Source of the DNA: Rhizobiaceae bacterium
GTDB lineage: Bacteria; Pseudomonadota; Alphaproteobacteria; Rhizobiales; Rhizobiaceae
Assembly (NCBI GenBank): GCA_025698895.1
Contig: JAILWO010000005.1
Span: forward strand, 1-64,000
DNA: 64,000 nt
Direction: 5' to 3'
In this document: positions 18,539 through 28,426 of the stretch, in pieces
Layout: the number at the start of each line of letters is the position of its first letter
Numbering within the stretch: the first letter of the stretch is position 1
Program-made: the position numbers and the translations under genes
The notes under the pieces: model-generated
Seen by the model: the letters and a program-made list of their open reading frames with translations, nothing else
Told to the model about the DNA's origin: nothing
Database searches by the model: none

Positions 18539-21288
18539 TGGCGCGTCATCGGCCCTTCGATCGCGCGCCAGGAACTGAGCTGCAGGATCGGACGCGACAA
18601 CGGCAAATCCAGCTCGAAAAGCGCGCCGGGCTAACCTCGAAATTGGCGGATCGTGCTTCGCGTCGGGTGGCCGAGGCCGTGGAGGTCGCTGCCCCCGCCA
18701 AGCGCCCCCCGCGGAACGTCCAAGGATATATGGATGCGCTTGCAACACAGCCTCTGCATCGCCTGGGGTCGAGCGAGCCGGCAGCGCTCACGCCTGCCTA
18801 TCTGAGGTTGGTGCGATCTGCTGCAGAGGTGGCAAGCGATGGGTCCGCGCAGGTAGTCATGCCATGGCCACCGATGCGGATGTCGCCGTCTGCGATCGTG
18901 GCTTTGCTGGCGATAGGCGCCGTCGCCAGTGCCGATCAGGACGAGGTAATAATTGCGAATGAACGCACCGCCTGCCGCAAGCGGGCCGACGAGGTGCATG
19001 CAATCGTCTTCCCTTACGCGCGAAGCACCCATGCGCAGGCGCGGGCAGTGCAGGTCGACCGGCATGGCCTGGGTGAAGTGCATTTCGACCATCTGAAGCG
19101 CTATCAGAGCGGAGAGAACGATCCCGCCAAGGACTATCATCAGGTCCTGGCGCGTGTCCGCAAGCTGACAGGTCGCGCCTCGGATGGCCGCGACTACCCA
19201 GAATTCGAGCATCCAATCCTCGATGAGATCGTGCCTCACGGTCCGCCTCGTGGCGACAGACCTTCCAACAGCGAGTTGCTGTGGCGCACGCGAAGCAAGA
19301 CCGACATTGCAGCGCACAAGCGGTCGGGCGCCGCGGACGACCCAGCGATCGCCCCCTATTATCTCTTTACGATCCGAGCGGCGGACCGGCTTGGGGTCGA
19401 GTTGCGAAGCATCAAGTCCGCGCCGGACCTCCTGATCCTTGACCTCTCGCGCAACGCGCGGGACCGGTTGGGGTGGAACTGGCTGAAGCGGACCACCGAG
19501 ATGATCGGCTGCATGCGCGAGGTTCATCCGCAGGCAGGCATTCTCGTGCTCGCCGATGATCCATGGACCTACCAGACAGCGCGCTTCCAGCTGTTGGGAG
19601 CCAAGCAGGCCGGACGCAAAGGTAAGGTGATCCCCGCCTTGGGTCACGTTGTCTACTCGCCAACCGCCGGCATCATCCAAGACAGCAGGCGGCAAGAGCG
19701 CGGCTTCGAGGGTGCCAAACGTATCGATGTCGATGGCTTTTTTGGTGACGTTGACCGCAACATCGAGCGGCTCCGCGGACTGGCGCACAGACTATCCGAG
19801 ATGGGCGACCCCGCCGGTGCGGAGACGGTAAGAAACATGATCGGTACGGTGCGGCGGTCGGCGTGCCTGCCAGGATCGATCACCGAACTCAGCAGGTTCC
19901 TCGAACACGAGACGTCGACCGCGACGGCAAACGACCAGTTGGCGACTTACCGCGTGGCGGCTGACGTGGCGGCCCTGTCCGATCCCCGCAGTCTCGCCAG
20001 CCAAGCAGACGCTGATACGCATGTTGCTGCCGAAACGACCAGCGTCATGCGTCTGCTGGAGCGGGCCACGCCGATGTCGTCGCTACTGGAGGAGTTCGTC
20101 CAGCCTGCACTTCGATCCAGCTCGAGGTCAGCCTTCGTGTTTCGTTCGGATATGATTGCGGAATTCGCGGCGGACCGACTGGGGCCGTCTTATCCGAAGC
20201 TCCCGGAACGGCTGGACCTCGGCCTGATCCGGTTCGGAGGGGCGCGCGTACTGAACATTATCGCGGCAATGCCCAGCGCACTGCGCAACCAGTTCAAGCG
20301 GGCCATCATCGTCGCACCGACTCGATCGGCAATTCTCGCGACCCTGAGCGAACAATGGCTGCCCGAGCAGATCGTCATGCTGGCCGATGCCGACACATTA
20401 GCCTTCGCAGCGAGGGATGCCGAGCGTTTGGCAGAAGCAATAGATGTCGCTCCGCTCGCCGCCCGACTGCGGGCATTTGCGAAACGTGCTGCCGCCCGCG
20501 TTGCCGAAATCGGGCGTCACGCAGTGAAGCTCGACACCGAAATGCCCCCCGATGACATCGAATTCCCCGCGGGCCTTGTTGTCGACCTGAGCGGAGGGGG
20601 TCGGGGCGAGCGGCGCCTGGTCGAGCTTTCGATGCATAACGGCCAGCGTATTATCGCACGCCAGTCGACAGGCATCGTCCTGCGCAACGACAAGGCCGCG
20701 ACGACTTCCTTCATCGAACGGCCGGCCGCGCAGGTGCGCGAAGGCGAAGAGGTCTGTGTCATCGGGCCAGGTTTCGTCGAGCGGGCACGCACCTTGGTCA
20801 ATGTCCGCGCGACGGCGGCGGCAGAGATTCGGGAGTACCATCTTCAGGTCGCCCGCCGCTTCGCTCAAGTGCCTGGCGATTCCGTCAACGAGCGCTTGCG
20901 GGCTGTCGTATCTCAGATGGGTGAACCCCGCACTTCGATCGAGACGGCCCGCTATTGGGTCGACCTCGACGAAGAACTCGACAAACCCCTTCACGACGTC
21001 GTGCCGCATGCGCCGCACGATCGAGAGACGTTCATGCGCTTCACGGCCGCGCTCGGCATCGGCACAAAACTCGCCGAGAGTTTCTGGCTCTGGGCCGTGG
21101 TGGCGCAACGCTCGCACCGGATACGCTCGGGGAACGTCTTTCACGACGCCTTCCGGGGTATTCTGACCGATCCGCACGCTGCGCTCGCCACGAATCGCGA
21201 GCGTGGTGATGACATCCGTGCCCTGCGGCTGATGGCCGAGGAGCACGTGGCAACTGTCGCGAAGACGCGCAGCTTGGAGGCGCAGTGA
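18538..21288 (+). CDS. large DISARM-associated protein, possibly DrmE-like
   Basis: This 916-aa protein has no motif I can assign with certainty. Visible parts: a basic coiled N-terminus (~1-60), VVMPWPPMRMSPSAIVALLAIGA near 113-135, a segment PDLLILDLSRNARDRLGW around 300, ILVLADDPWTYQT near 338, and ALRNQFKRAIIVAPTRSAI near 580-600, suggesting Rossmann or P-loop-like folds without a clear Walker A. By position and size it resembles DrmE, the class 2 DISARM component, but this is inferred. It overlaps the methylase by 1 nt and the helicase by 4 nt (GTGA), so it is an integral part of the operon. Confidence 0.8.
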   Translation: MARHRPFDRAPGTELQDRTRQRQIQLEKRAGLTSKLADRASRRVAEAVEVAAPAKRPPRNVQGYMDALATQPLHRLGSSEPAALTPAYLRLVRSAAEVASDGSAQVVMPWPPMRMSPSAIVALLAIGAVASADQDEVIIANERTACRKRADEVHAIVFPYARSTHAQARAVQVDRHGLGEVHFDHLKRYQSGENDPAKDYHQVLARVRKLTGRASDGRDYPEFEHPILDEIVPHGPPRGDRPSNSELLWRTRSKTDIAAHKRSGAADDPAIAPYYLFTIRAADRLGVELRSIKSAPDLLILDLSRNARDRLGWNWLKRTTEMIGCMREVHPQAGILVLADDPWTYQTARFQLLGAKQAGRKGKVIPALGHVVYSPTAGIIQDSRRQERGFEGAKRIDVDGFFGDVDRNIERLRGLAHRLSEMGDPAGAETVRNMIGTVRRSACLPGSITELSRFLEHETSTATANDQLATYRVAADVAALSDPRSLASQADADTHVAAETTSVMRLLERATPMSSLLEEFVQPALRSSSRSAFVFRSDMIAEFAADRLGPSYPKLPERLDLGLIRFGGARVLNIIAAMPSALRNQFKRAIIVAPTRSAILATLSEQWLPEQIVMLADADTLAFAARDAERLAEAIDVAPLAARLRAFAKRAAARVAEIGRHAVKLDTEMPPDDIEFPAGLVVDLSGGGRGERRLVELSMHNGQRIIARQSTGIVLRNDKAATTSFIERPAAQVREGEEVCVIGPGFVERARTLVNVRATAAAEIREYHLQVARRFAQVPGDSVNERLRAVVSQMGEPRTSIETARYWVDLDEELDKPLHDVVPHAPHDRETFMRFTAALGIGTKLAESFWLWAVVAQRSHRIRSGNVFHDAFRGILTDPHAALATNRERGDDIRALRLMAEEHVATVAKTRSLEAQ

Positions 21289-24200
21289 AGGGACTATCGG
21301 ACAAGCAGCTGGGCGAGATCGACGTTGAGCTCAAGGAAGCCGTCTGCGATGCTCTGGTCAACGCGCTTGTCGGACGTGTCAGCGGCAGCGACGAGCGCGG
21401 ACGGGCAATCCTGGGCAGCTCACCTCGTCGTGGCCTTTTCGCGGGCCAGCTACTGCCCCGTTTTGACGTCGGCGGCGTCGCAGACGAAACCTCCGACATC
21501 CGGATCGCGTCTGTCGGCATTGATCTAGTGGTGCGCGCCGGCAGCGGCGCAACGATCCGGGTAGCGCCGCGCTTTTCGATCTACGTGCGCGTGATCCCGT
21601 TGTGGTCGGACCTCGTCGCGGGGGGAGGCGAACTCGACTTCGACTTCAAGCTGCGCAAGAGCACCCAGCAGCAGATCGACGACACAATACGCGCACAGCG
21701 CGTGCCGGCGCTGCAGGCGGCCGGCGTTGACCGGCCGGACTGGAAAAACCTGGATGAGGCGAAGCGCTCCAAGGTGCGGGCGCAGCGCGCGCAGATCCTC
21801 GCCGAGATCCGGACGAAAGCCTACGCCGCTCACGGCATCAAGCTGTTGTCCGGTGAAGCGGAGCCCCAGGTCGCGCCGGCGGCCGTTGACGCGGCCATTG
21901 CCGATCCAAACACCCCTGAGGACAACGCGGCGCAGCCGGCACCAATTGCCCGCTTGATCCGCGAGGGGCGAGCAATCCCGTTAAACCTCGTAGACCCGGC
22001 CCCGGTGCCAGGCAAATGGCGTCGGATCGAGCTTGACCTGCCGGTCCTGGACTTTGCCAGCGATGCCGATCAGGACTCGCTGAGCACGACCATCAGCGGC
22101 TATAACAGCCGCCTGACGCAGGCAGTCGCCGATCAGCTCGAGGCTTGGGTGACTGGTCATGGCGTCAGTGAAGCGTGGCGCGATGCAACGATACAGCCCC
22201 ACGATACACTGGACGAAGCGCGGTGGACGGCGGCGATGCTGGCACTGGCCGCCCGTCCAGTCGACCGCGCGCGGGTCGTGCCGGACCTTTCGCGGGTCGC
22301 GCTGAAGGTCGAGCGCCAAGCGGACTTCCTCGACCCTAGGCGCCTGTCGTTGCGGGTGATGCTCGACAACCAGTCTGCCGAGTTGACGCCCAGAGACGCG
22401 CAGGGACGATGCAACACCGTATTCGGGGCGGGGCTTTCGGTGACGTTGCCTCAGGCGGCGCACAGGCCATTGCGGCTTGACCGTGTGGAACCATCCTATC
22501 GGTTCCGCGACCATCTCGACTATCCGGCGATCGGCCTCAATTGCGGGATTCGCGCTGACCGAGAAAGCGGCAAACTGACGCTCGCCACCACGATCGCGCC
22601 ACGCTTTACGCAGCCGCGTATCGTCGCTCGCCAGATCGATCTGCCCTTTCAGTTCGCGGTTCTAAAGGATCCGGGCTTCGACGCGCGGAGGCTCCTCGAA
22701 CTGCCGCGCGCCTATGCGAAGTGGATCGATGAACAGGAGGTTCGGCTCAAGGCGACAGTAGGAGCAGGGCTCGACCGCGCCGATGCGGAAATCGAATCCG
22801 CCCGGCTGCGAAAAGACCTCGCAGCCCAGCGGGCAGAAGCACGATACATCGAGCGCGGCGTGGAGCTGTTGATAGCCTCCAAGCAGGCGTTCGACACGCT
22901 CCCGGGTCACGAGGGGGGCAGCCGTGCCGAACTAGCGCGTCGCGCGGCGCCATGGCGTGCCTGGATCATGACCAACGAGGCGTTTGCGCTTCGCGACGCG
23001 TCCGATCCCAAACGCGGCTGGCGCCTGTTTCAGATGGCATTCGTCCTATCCCACATCCCCGTGTTCGCCTCGCGGATGGCAGATTGGCGCGAATATCACG
23101 ATGAGATGCTCGACGAGGACGGCGTCAGCCTCCTTTACTTCCCGACGGGCGGCGGCAAGTCGGAGGCATTCTACGGCACGCTGCTCTTTGCGATGTTCCT
23201 TGACCGCCTGCGCGGCAAGAACCGTGGCATCACCGCGATGATCCGCTACCCGCTGCGCCTGCTCACCCTCCAGCAGGCTCAGCGGCTGCTCAAGCTGATG
23301 GTGCGGGCGGAGATGGTGCGGCGCAGGAACCATGCCGGGGAGTGGCCCTTCGAGATGGGATTCTGGGTCGGCAATCAGAATACCCCGAACCACTATCGGG
23401 CGTTCCGGGCGGACATCCCCCTGGCCGATGATTCCAACTTTCCAGACGATAGCGGGCTTGACGGCGATACAGGCGACGAGGAGATGCGAGCGCAGGGTCG
23501 CCGATATCTCGACGCGCGGGAGGCCTATGACAAGATCCCGGAGTGCCCGGTCTGCGGACAGCCAACCGGCCTCCGGCGCGCCGAGGGCGAAGGACCCCTG
23601 GGCAAGCGGGCTGTCATCGTCTGCTTCAATGATGGGTGCGATTGGAACAAGGAACATGGCGGGCGGCATCCACTGCCTTTCCTGCTAACCGACGATGCCA
23701 TTTACGCCCGGGCTCCGGCCGTCGTACTCGGCACGGTCGACAAGCTCGCTATGCTTGGCCAGCACACGGCGACGATCAGCAAGGTGCTTGGCATGTTTGG
23801 CCTGGCTCGTCGGGTAGACAAATGGGGCAATCTCGACACGCCACGGCGCGAGGAGGACCTCCGCCGGGAAGCGGCCGAGGACGATTGCTCGAATGTGTTT
23901 CCCTCCTATGCCAGCGGGGCACGGGTATTCCACGACCCCTTCCCTTCGCTGGTCATCCAAGACGAAGCGCATCTGCTCGAGGAGAGTCTCGGCACGTTCA
24001 GCGGGCTGTTCGACACGCTCCTCCAGACCGTACTGGAGGACGTGGCGGATATGGCCGGGGACGGGCTTCAGGTAGCCCGGTGCTGGAAGGGCGATGGGTG
24101 GGGGGCAGCGCGGATGCCGAAAGTTATAGCGGCAACCGCTACGATTTCGGCTCCTGAGCGCCAGCTGGAGACACTCTACCAGCGTGTTCCGCTGCGCTTC

Positions 24201-25625
24201 CCCTATCCGGGACCAGACCTCTACCATTCGTTTTTCGCTGAGCCAGCTCCGCCACCGCCGGCGAACGCCATGCGAACCGCCCTCGCCAACTCCCTCCCGT
24301 TCGCGCAGGCGCCGGAGCAGACCGCACCATGGATGCGGCTCTACGTGTCCCTTATGACCAACGATGCCACTCACACGGTTACCACCGTCGGAGTGCTCGC
24401 GGCCTTCCATGGGATCATCACTGCGCTCTGGGACGGGCTGCAAGACCCGGCGAAGTGCGGTGCCACGGTCGCCGCGATTCGCAGCTCGGTTTCGCCCGGA
24501 CTGGTCGGAGACTGGCATCGCGCTGCAATAGATCGAGCCGTGACGCAGGGTCGTGTCGCGGACATCATGGCGCTTGTCGACCTTCACCGTATCGCCCTCG
24601 CCTATGTCACCAACAAAAAGGGTGGCGATCAGATAATTGATGCCCTCAGCGCGGCCGTTGGGCACGAACACAGACGCATCGGCAGGGCTCACGCCTTTTT
24701 CGAGAGCCGGCTGATCTCCGGCGGGATCGACATGAAGGACATCCAGGCTGTGATGGAGGTCGCCGAAACGTCGTTTCAGGGGGCGGACTATCCCGATATC
24801 ACGTCCACCCTTCGCAACATCGTGGCGACATCCGCCATCAGTCATGGCGTCGACGTGGACCGCTTCAACAGCATGTTCTTCGCTGGCCTACCGTCGGACA
24901 TCGCAGAGTATATCCAGGCCTCGAGCCGGGTGGGCCGCACCCATGTCGGTTTCGTAATGCTGTTGCCCACGCCTCAGAATCGTCGCGACCGCTACGTGAT
25001 TGAGACCCATGACATCTTTCATCGCTTCCTGGAGAGGATGATTGCGCCGCCGGCGGTTGAGCGGTGGGCCGAGAATGCCATCAAGCGGGCGATGGCGTCC
25101 TACGTTCAGACTTGGGCAATGCTGCGCGAGGCCCACGAATTCTTAGATCAGAACGACGCTCGTAAAGCGGAAGTCGCCCACATGGATCAGATCAGCCGTC
25201 TCGGAACAATGGCGCGGCGCAATCACGTGGCGCTCTGTGAAGCTTTGGGCGGATTCATGCTGCGCGCTAGCGGATTCGCTGGCAAGGGAGCCTCAAGGCT
25301 TGGCGCTCCGCACTACGAGGAGTTCTACCGCGCCTTGGTGGAAAAGCAGGTGGATACGTTCGTCCGCGACATAGCTAGCCGCGGCACGGCTGCGAGCCTG
25401 CGCGATTACTGGGAGGATCTTCCCGCCTTCCGGCCGCCAATGACGTCGCTGCGGGATGTCGATGAAGCCGGGTATATCGTCGCTGCCGGTCGCGATCCGC
25501 TGGCGCGAGGGAGATCGACAGACGTCGACAGGCAGGATCTAGCAAAGGTCATGCGGGCAATCAGGACGCAGCGCGGGAGTGCCTCGGAAATGGACGCCGA
25601 TGGAGGCAGCGATGAGCGGCGGTAA
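21285..25625 (+). CDS. drmA: DISARM DrmA-type SF2 helicase
   Basis: The 1446-aa protein has a ~600-residue N-terminal region without clear motifs, then SF2 helicase motifs: Walker A PTGGGKSEA (Lys625), DEAH box at 893 (VIQDEAHLLEE), motif III (AATATIS), and motifs V-VI near 1200-1220 (SHGVDVDRF...YIQASSRVGRTHVG). A Cys-containing insert (CPVCGQPTG...CFNDGCDW) between motifs I and II could bind zinc. This order and the GGGKSEA variant match DrmA. It starts at GTG 21285 (GTGA overlap) and is followed by DrmB with a 14-nt overlap. Confidence 0.9.
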   Translation: MKGLSDKQLGEIDVELKEAVCDALVNALVGRVSGSDERGRAILGSSPRRGLFAGQLLPRFDVGGVADETSDIRIASVGIDLVVRAGSGATIRVAPRFSIYVRVIPLWSDLVAGGGELDFDFKLRKSTQQQIDDTIRAQRVPALQAAGVDRPDWKNLDEAKRSKVRAQRAQILAEIRTKAYAAHGIKLLSGEAEPQVAPAAVDAAIADPNTPEDNAAQPAPIARLIREGRAIPLNLVDPAPVPGKWRRIELDLPVLDFASDADQDSLSTTISGYNSRLTQAVADQLEAWVTGHGVSEAWRDATIQPHDTLDEARWTAAMLALAARPVDRARVVPDLSRVALKVERQADFLDPRRLSLRVMLDNQSAELTPRDAQGRCNTVFGAGLSVTLPQAAHRPLRLDRVEPSYRFRDHLDYPAIGLNCGIRADRESGKLTLATTIAPRFTQPRIVARQIDLPFQFAVLKDPGFDARRLLELPRAYAKWIDEQEVRLKATVGAGLDRADAEIESARLRKDLAAQRAEARYIERGVELLIASKQAFDTLPGHEGGSRAELARRAAPWRAWIMTNEAFALRDASDPKRGWRLFQMAFVLSHIPVFASRMADWREYHDEMLDEDGVSLLYFPTGGGKSEAFYGTLLFAMFLDRLRGKNRGITAMIRYPLRLLTLQQAQRLLKLMVRAEMVRRRNHAGEWPFEMGFWVGNQNTPNHYRAFRADIPLADDSNFPDDSGLDGDTGDEEMRAQGRRYLDAREAYDKIPECPVCGQPTGLRRAEGEGPLGKRAVIVCFNDGCDWNKEHGGRHPLPFLLTDDAIYARAPAVVLGTVDKLAMLGQHTATISKVLGMFGLARRVDKWGNLDTPRREEDLRREAAEDDCSNVFPSYASGARVFHDPFPSLVIQDEAHLLEESLGTFSGLFDTLLQTVLEDVADMAGDGLQVARCWKGDGWGAARMPKVIAATATISAPERQLETLYQRVPLRFPYPGPDLYHSFFAEPAPPPPANAMRTALANSLPFAQAPEQTAPWMRLYVSLMTNDATHTVTTVGVLAAFHGIITALWDGLQDPAKCGATVAAIRSSVSPGLVGDWHRAAIDRAVTQGRVADIMALVDLHRIALAYVTNKKGGDQIIDALSAAVGHEHRRIGRAHAFFESRLISGGIDMKDIQAVMEVAETSFQGADYPDITSTLRNIVATSAISHGVDVDRFNSMFFAGLPSDIAEYIQASSRVGRTHVGFVMLLPTPQNRRDRYVIETHDIFHRFLERMIAPPAVERWAENAIKRAMASYVQTWAMLREAHEFLDQNDARKAEVAHMDQISRLGTMARRNHVALCEALGGFMLRASGFAGKGASRLGAPHYEEFYRALVEKQVDTFVRDIASRGTAASLRDYWEDLPAFRPPMTSLRDVDEAGYIVAAGRDPLARGRSTDVDRQDLAKVMRAIRTQRGSASEMDADGGSDERR

Positions 25626-27840
25626 GGGCGCGGGCGGGGACTGGCGCACCTCGAACCGCAGGCCGGCCGCGTTCGGGGGAGCGAAGCGGGAACCGGATAC
25701 GCTCGAGCCACCCACGATGTCGAGATCGCGGGTCCAGATTGCTAGCTCTTACGCGCCGGGCGTACTCATGACCTGGGAGGGCGGGAAGGGAATATGTCGC
25801 TCGGTGCCGCTGGCGAACGACATCACCAAGCAGTTGAACCGCACGACCATCGATCTGGTGTTCGAGAACCTCAGCGACTTCGCGACGAACTGGCGTGACA
25901 GAGCGATAAAGGCAGTGCCGGATGCCTTGCCTGAGCTCGTCCTTGACGCACCCTTTCGCGACTCCAAGACCGGCGAAGTCCGTATCGAGCGGAACGATTT
26001 TCAGATGACCGGGCCGGACCGCGTCGGCTACGTGCCTTATCCGCTCGTCTACCGCTGCGGCATCTGCGGCTCGACCCGTGAATACGAAAGTATTTCGGAT
26101 CAGGCCAAGCAACCGCTGCCGAGGAAGTGCAATGGCCACGATGCCCGTTGGACGCAGGTCGATGTCGTTTACGTGCACTGGTCAGGCGAGATTCAGCCTC
26201 TGAGTCCTTACAACTTCAACTTTGACCCTCAGACCGGCGACACGCGACAGATCAGGATGTGCACGTGCGGATCGACCAGCTTCAAGCTGCGCAACGAGGC
26301 TCCGGTGTTCTCCGAATGGAGATATGTCTGCGAAGGGTGCGGCGACACCCGCGTGCTCAAGAAGGCCGAACCGGATGTACTGGCACGTCTTCAGACTGAG
26401 CAGAACGCCGGAGGGCGACCTTTCCAGTGGATCGAAGTCAACATGTTGCCGGTGTCATACCGGGCGAACTCGACCTTCTATCCCCAACGCACCAGCTTCA
26501 TCGAGTTCGAGGATAGCGCCGTCGTCGAACTGATGACGCCGTCACGGGTGGGGGAACTTGTCGCGAAACTCGCCGCGATTCACAACATTCCTTTCTCCGA
26601 ACCGAGCGATGACGAGGTTCGTCAGGCTGTCCAAGCCAATTCCACACACGCCGGCGATTGGGAGGACTACCAGAGCTTCCTCGATATGGCGCGTCGCGCC
26701 GATGAGAGTAACCGGCCGGAGCGCGCCCGTTCATACCGCGATAGCGCTTATGAGTTGCGTGAGGGCTGGTTCTCTGAGGGCATCGTCGAGCGCGGCAGAC
26801 TGGGAAGCGAAGCGGTGCTCAGGGCGATCAGCCAGCGCGGAGAATGGACACGGCGCTACGACCCAATCCGGCTCACCATCCAGCACGATGCGTTCGTGCG
26901 TGAGCATATCGAGCAAGCCATGGCGCGGCACGCGGCGGTCGATGTCATGGAACCGGACATTACGCTCACTGACGTTGTCAACGATCCTCAGCGCAAGGCT
27001 CGCTATCAGGCGAACATCGGCAATCTGCTCGACCATCTGGGCGTGGAGCGCTTAGTCCTGGTGCGGAATTTGCCGATCTGCGAGTTCAGTTTTGGATACA
27101 CGCGGGTTTCGGCGACGCCGGTCTACAAGCGTGAGCATCAGGGTACTGCGATCGACATGCCCGTTCGTCTCAAGGCATTCGATCAGCTTCCCGTCCAGGG
27201 AACCAAGCGCCCGATCTATGTGACCCAGCAGCAGAACGAGGCGCTCTATTTCAAGCTCGACGAAGCGAGGGTGCGTCGGTGGCTGAAGGCCAACCAGATC
27301 ACCGATGTGCCTGACGAGGGACTGGGGCGCGCTTACCTGGAACGGTACGAGGATTTCGGCCCGTTCCTCGAGGTATTCAAGGATCGCGAGGGAACCGGGG
27401 GCTACCCACGTACGGTGCCGGCGTATGTCTATCTCCTGCTGCATACACTCTCGCATCAGATGATGCACTCGCTTGCCGACTCCTCCGGCGTGGACCGCGA
27501 CGGTATCGGCGAGCACATCTTCCCGGCCGACCTTGCGTTCGTGATTTACCGCAAGGGAATGACGCCGGACCTTGGCAATATCTCCGCCATGTGGCGCAAC
27601 CATGCGGATGAGTTCCTCCGCCGCGCGATCGATCCACGCACGCTGCGTTGCGGATCGGGCAGCCTGTGCGATGCACGAGGTGGTGCCTGCCCGGCCTGCG
27701 TCATGGTGTCGGAGGTGAGCTGCATCGCTTCCAACCTGTTGCTATCGCGAGCCGTGCTCAAGGGCGGCAAAGGTCCGGAATGGGAACCGAAATCGGCTCC
27801 CGACCTCGTGGGCTTCTTTGAGGCGATGGTCGCCAAATGA
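25612..27840 (+). CDS. drmB: DISARM DrmB, DUF1998 protein
   Basis: ATG 25612 is preceded by GGAGG. The 742-aa product has paired Cys zinc-ribbon segments (YRCGICGST...CNGHD; MCTCGST...CEGCGD) and a C-terminal DUF1998 domain: a long helix with HTLSHQMMHSL, and the Cys cluster LRCGSGSLCDARGGACPACV. DUF1998 proteins work with DISARM or Druantia-like helicases. It sits between DrmA and DrmC with a 4-nt overlap (ATGA) to the latter. Confidence 0.9.
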   Translation: MSGGKGAGGDWRTSNRRPAAFGGAKREPDTLEPPTMSRSRVQIASSYAPGVLMTWEGGKGICRSVPLANDITKQLNRTTIDLVFENLSDFATNWRDRAIKAVPDALPELVLDAPFRDSKTGEVRIERNDFQMTGPDRVGYVPYPLVYRCGICGSTREYESISDQAKQPLPRKCNGHDARWTQVDVVYVHWSGEIQPLSPYNFNFDPQTGDTRQIRMCTCGSTSFKLRNEAPVFSEWRYVCEGCGDTRVLKKAEPDVLARLQTEQNAGGRPFQWIEVNMLPVSYRANSTFYPQRTSFIEFEDSAVVELMTPSRVGELVAKLAAIHNIPFSEPSDDEVRQAVQANSTHAGDWEDYQSFLDMARRADESNRPERARSYRDSAYELREGWFSEGIVERGRLGSEAVLRAISQRGEWTRRYDPIRLTIQHDAFVREHIEQAMARHAAVDVMEPDITLTDVVNDPQRKARYQANIGNLLDHLGVERLVLVRNLPICEFSFGYTRVSATPVYKREHQGTAIDMPVRLKAFDQLPVQGTKRPIYVTQQQNEALYFKLDEARVRRWLKANQITDVPDEGLGRAYLERYEDFGPFLEVFKDREGTGGYPRTVPAYVYLLLHTLSHQMMHSLADSSGVDRDGIGEHIFPADLAFVIYRKGMTPDLGNISAMWRNHADEFLRRAIDPRTLRCGSGSLCDARGGACPACVMVSEVSCIASNLLLSRAVLKGGKGPEWEPKSAPDLVGFFEAMVAK

Positions 27841-28397
27841 CAAACGAGGTGTTGATCTCGCCGCGGGCAACGGCGCGGCTGGTAGTGACGATGCCGCCCG
27901 CGCCGAGCCGGCTGGCCGATGCTCTCGCCGCTGACATCGCCAGCGATTACGTGACGCTGACGCCCACAACCGATGCCTTCAGCCATCTCGCGTCGCTGGC
28001 GCGCCAGCGTTTTACCGTGATGATCCCTTATGTCGACAGGATCGGGGCCGACTGGGCCGCCGAACTTTTCGAAACGACGAAAGCCATTGAACGAGTTTTG
28101 GTCATACGGGACGCATCGCAGCTTGTCAGTTGCGCCGAGGAGGGGCGCCGCCTGAAGAGGGCGGCAACTCGCATCATCGACTATGGCGGTGGCGACCTGT
28201 CGCAGGAAACCTTTCACGCCAAGATTGTGCTCGCAGATGGGGTGGCGGCATATGTCGGATCGGCAAACCTGCTGAGACGCTCCAAAGCCGCCAATCTCGA
28301 ATGCGGCATGTTGGTCGAGGGACCCGCCGTGCACGCGGTCAAGGTTCTAGTCGACGCCGTCGCCAATATGGCGGGACCAGTCTCTGCCGTGCCATGA
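27837..28397 (+). CDS. drmC: DISARM DrmC, phospholipase D-like protein
   Basis: The 186-aa protein has one HKD motif at residues 127-134 (HAKIVLAD) followed by AYVGSANLLRRS, as in PLD-family phosphodiesterases that act as dimers. It is the last gene of the operon and overlaps DrmB by ATGA. In known DISARM systems DrmC is a PLD-fold component that is not always essential. It converges with the PIN gene (29-nt gap). Confidence 0.87.
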   Translation: MTNEVLISPRATARLVVTMPPAPSRLADALAADIASDYVTLTPTTDAFSHLASLARQRFTVMIPYVDRIGADWAAELFETTKAIERVLVIRDASQLVSCAEEGRRLKRAATRIIDYGGGDLSQETFHAKIVLADGVAAYVGSANLLRRSKAANLECGMLVEGPAVHAVKVLVDAVANMAGPVSAVP

Positions 28398-28426
28398 GAC
28401 CGCGGCGCGCGCTTGGAAGGACGATG

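Noticed and set aside
18631-19788. Minus-strand frame (385 aa) opposite the 916-aa protein
   Set aside because: The plus-strand gene is translationally coupled to both neighbours; the antisense frame shows no domain.
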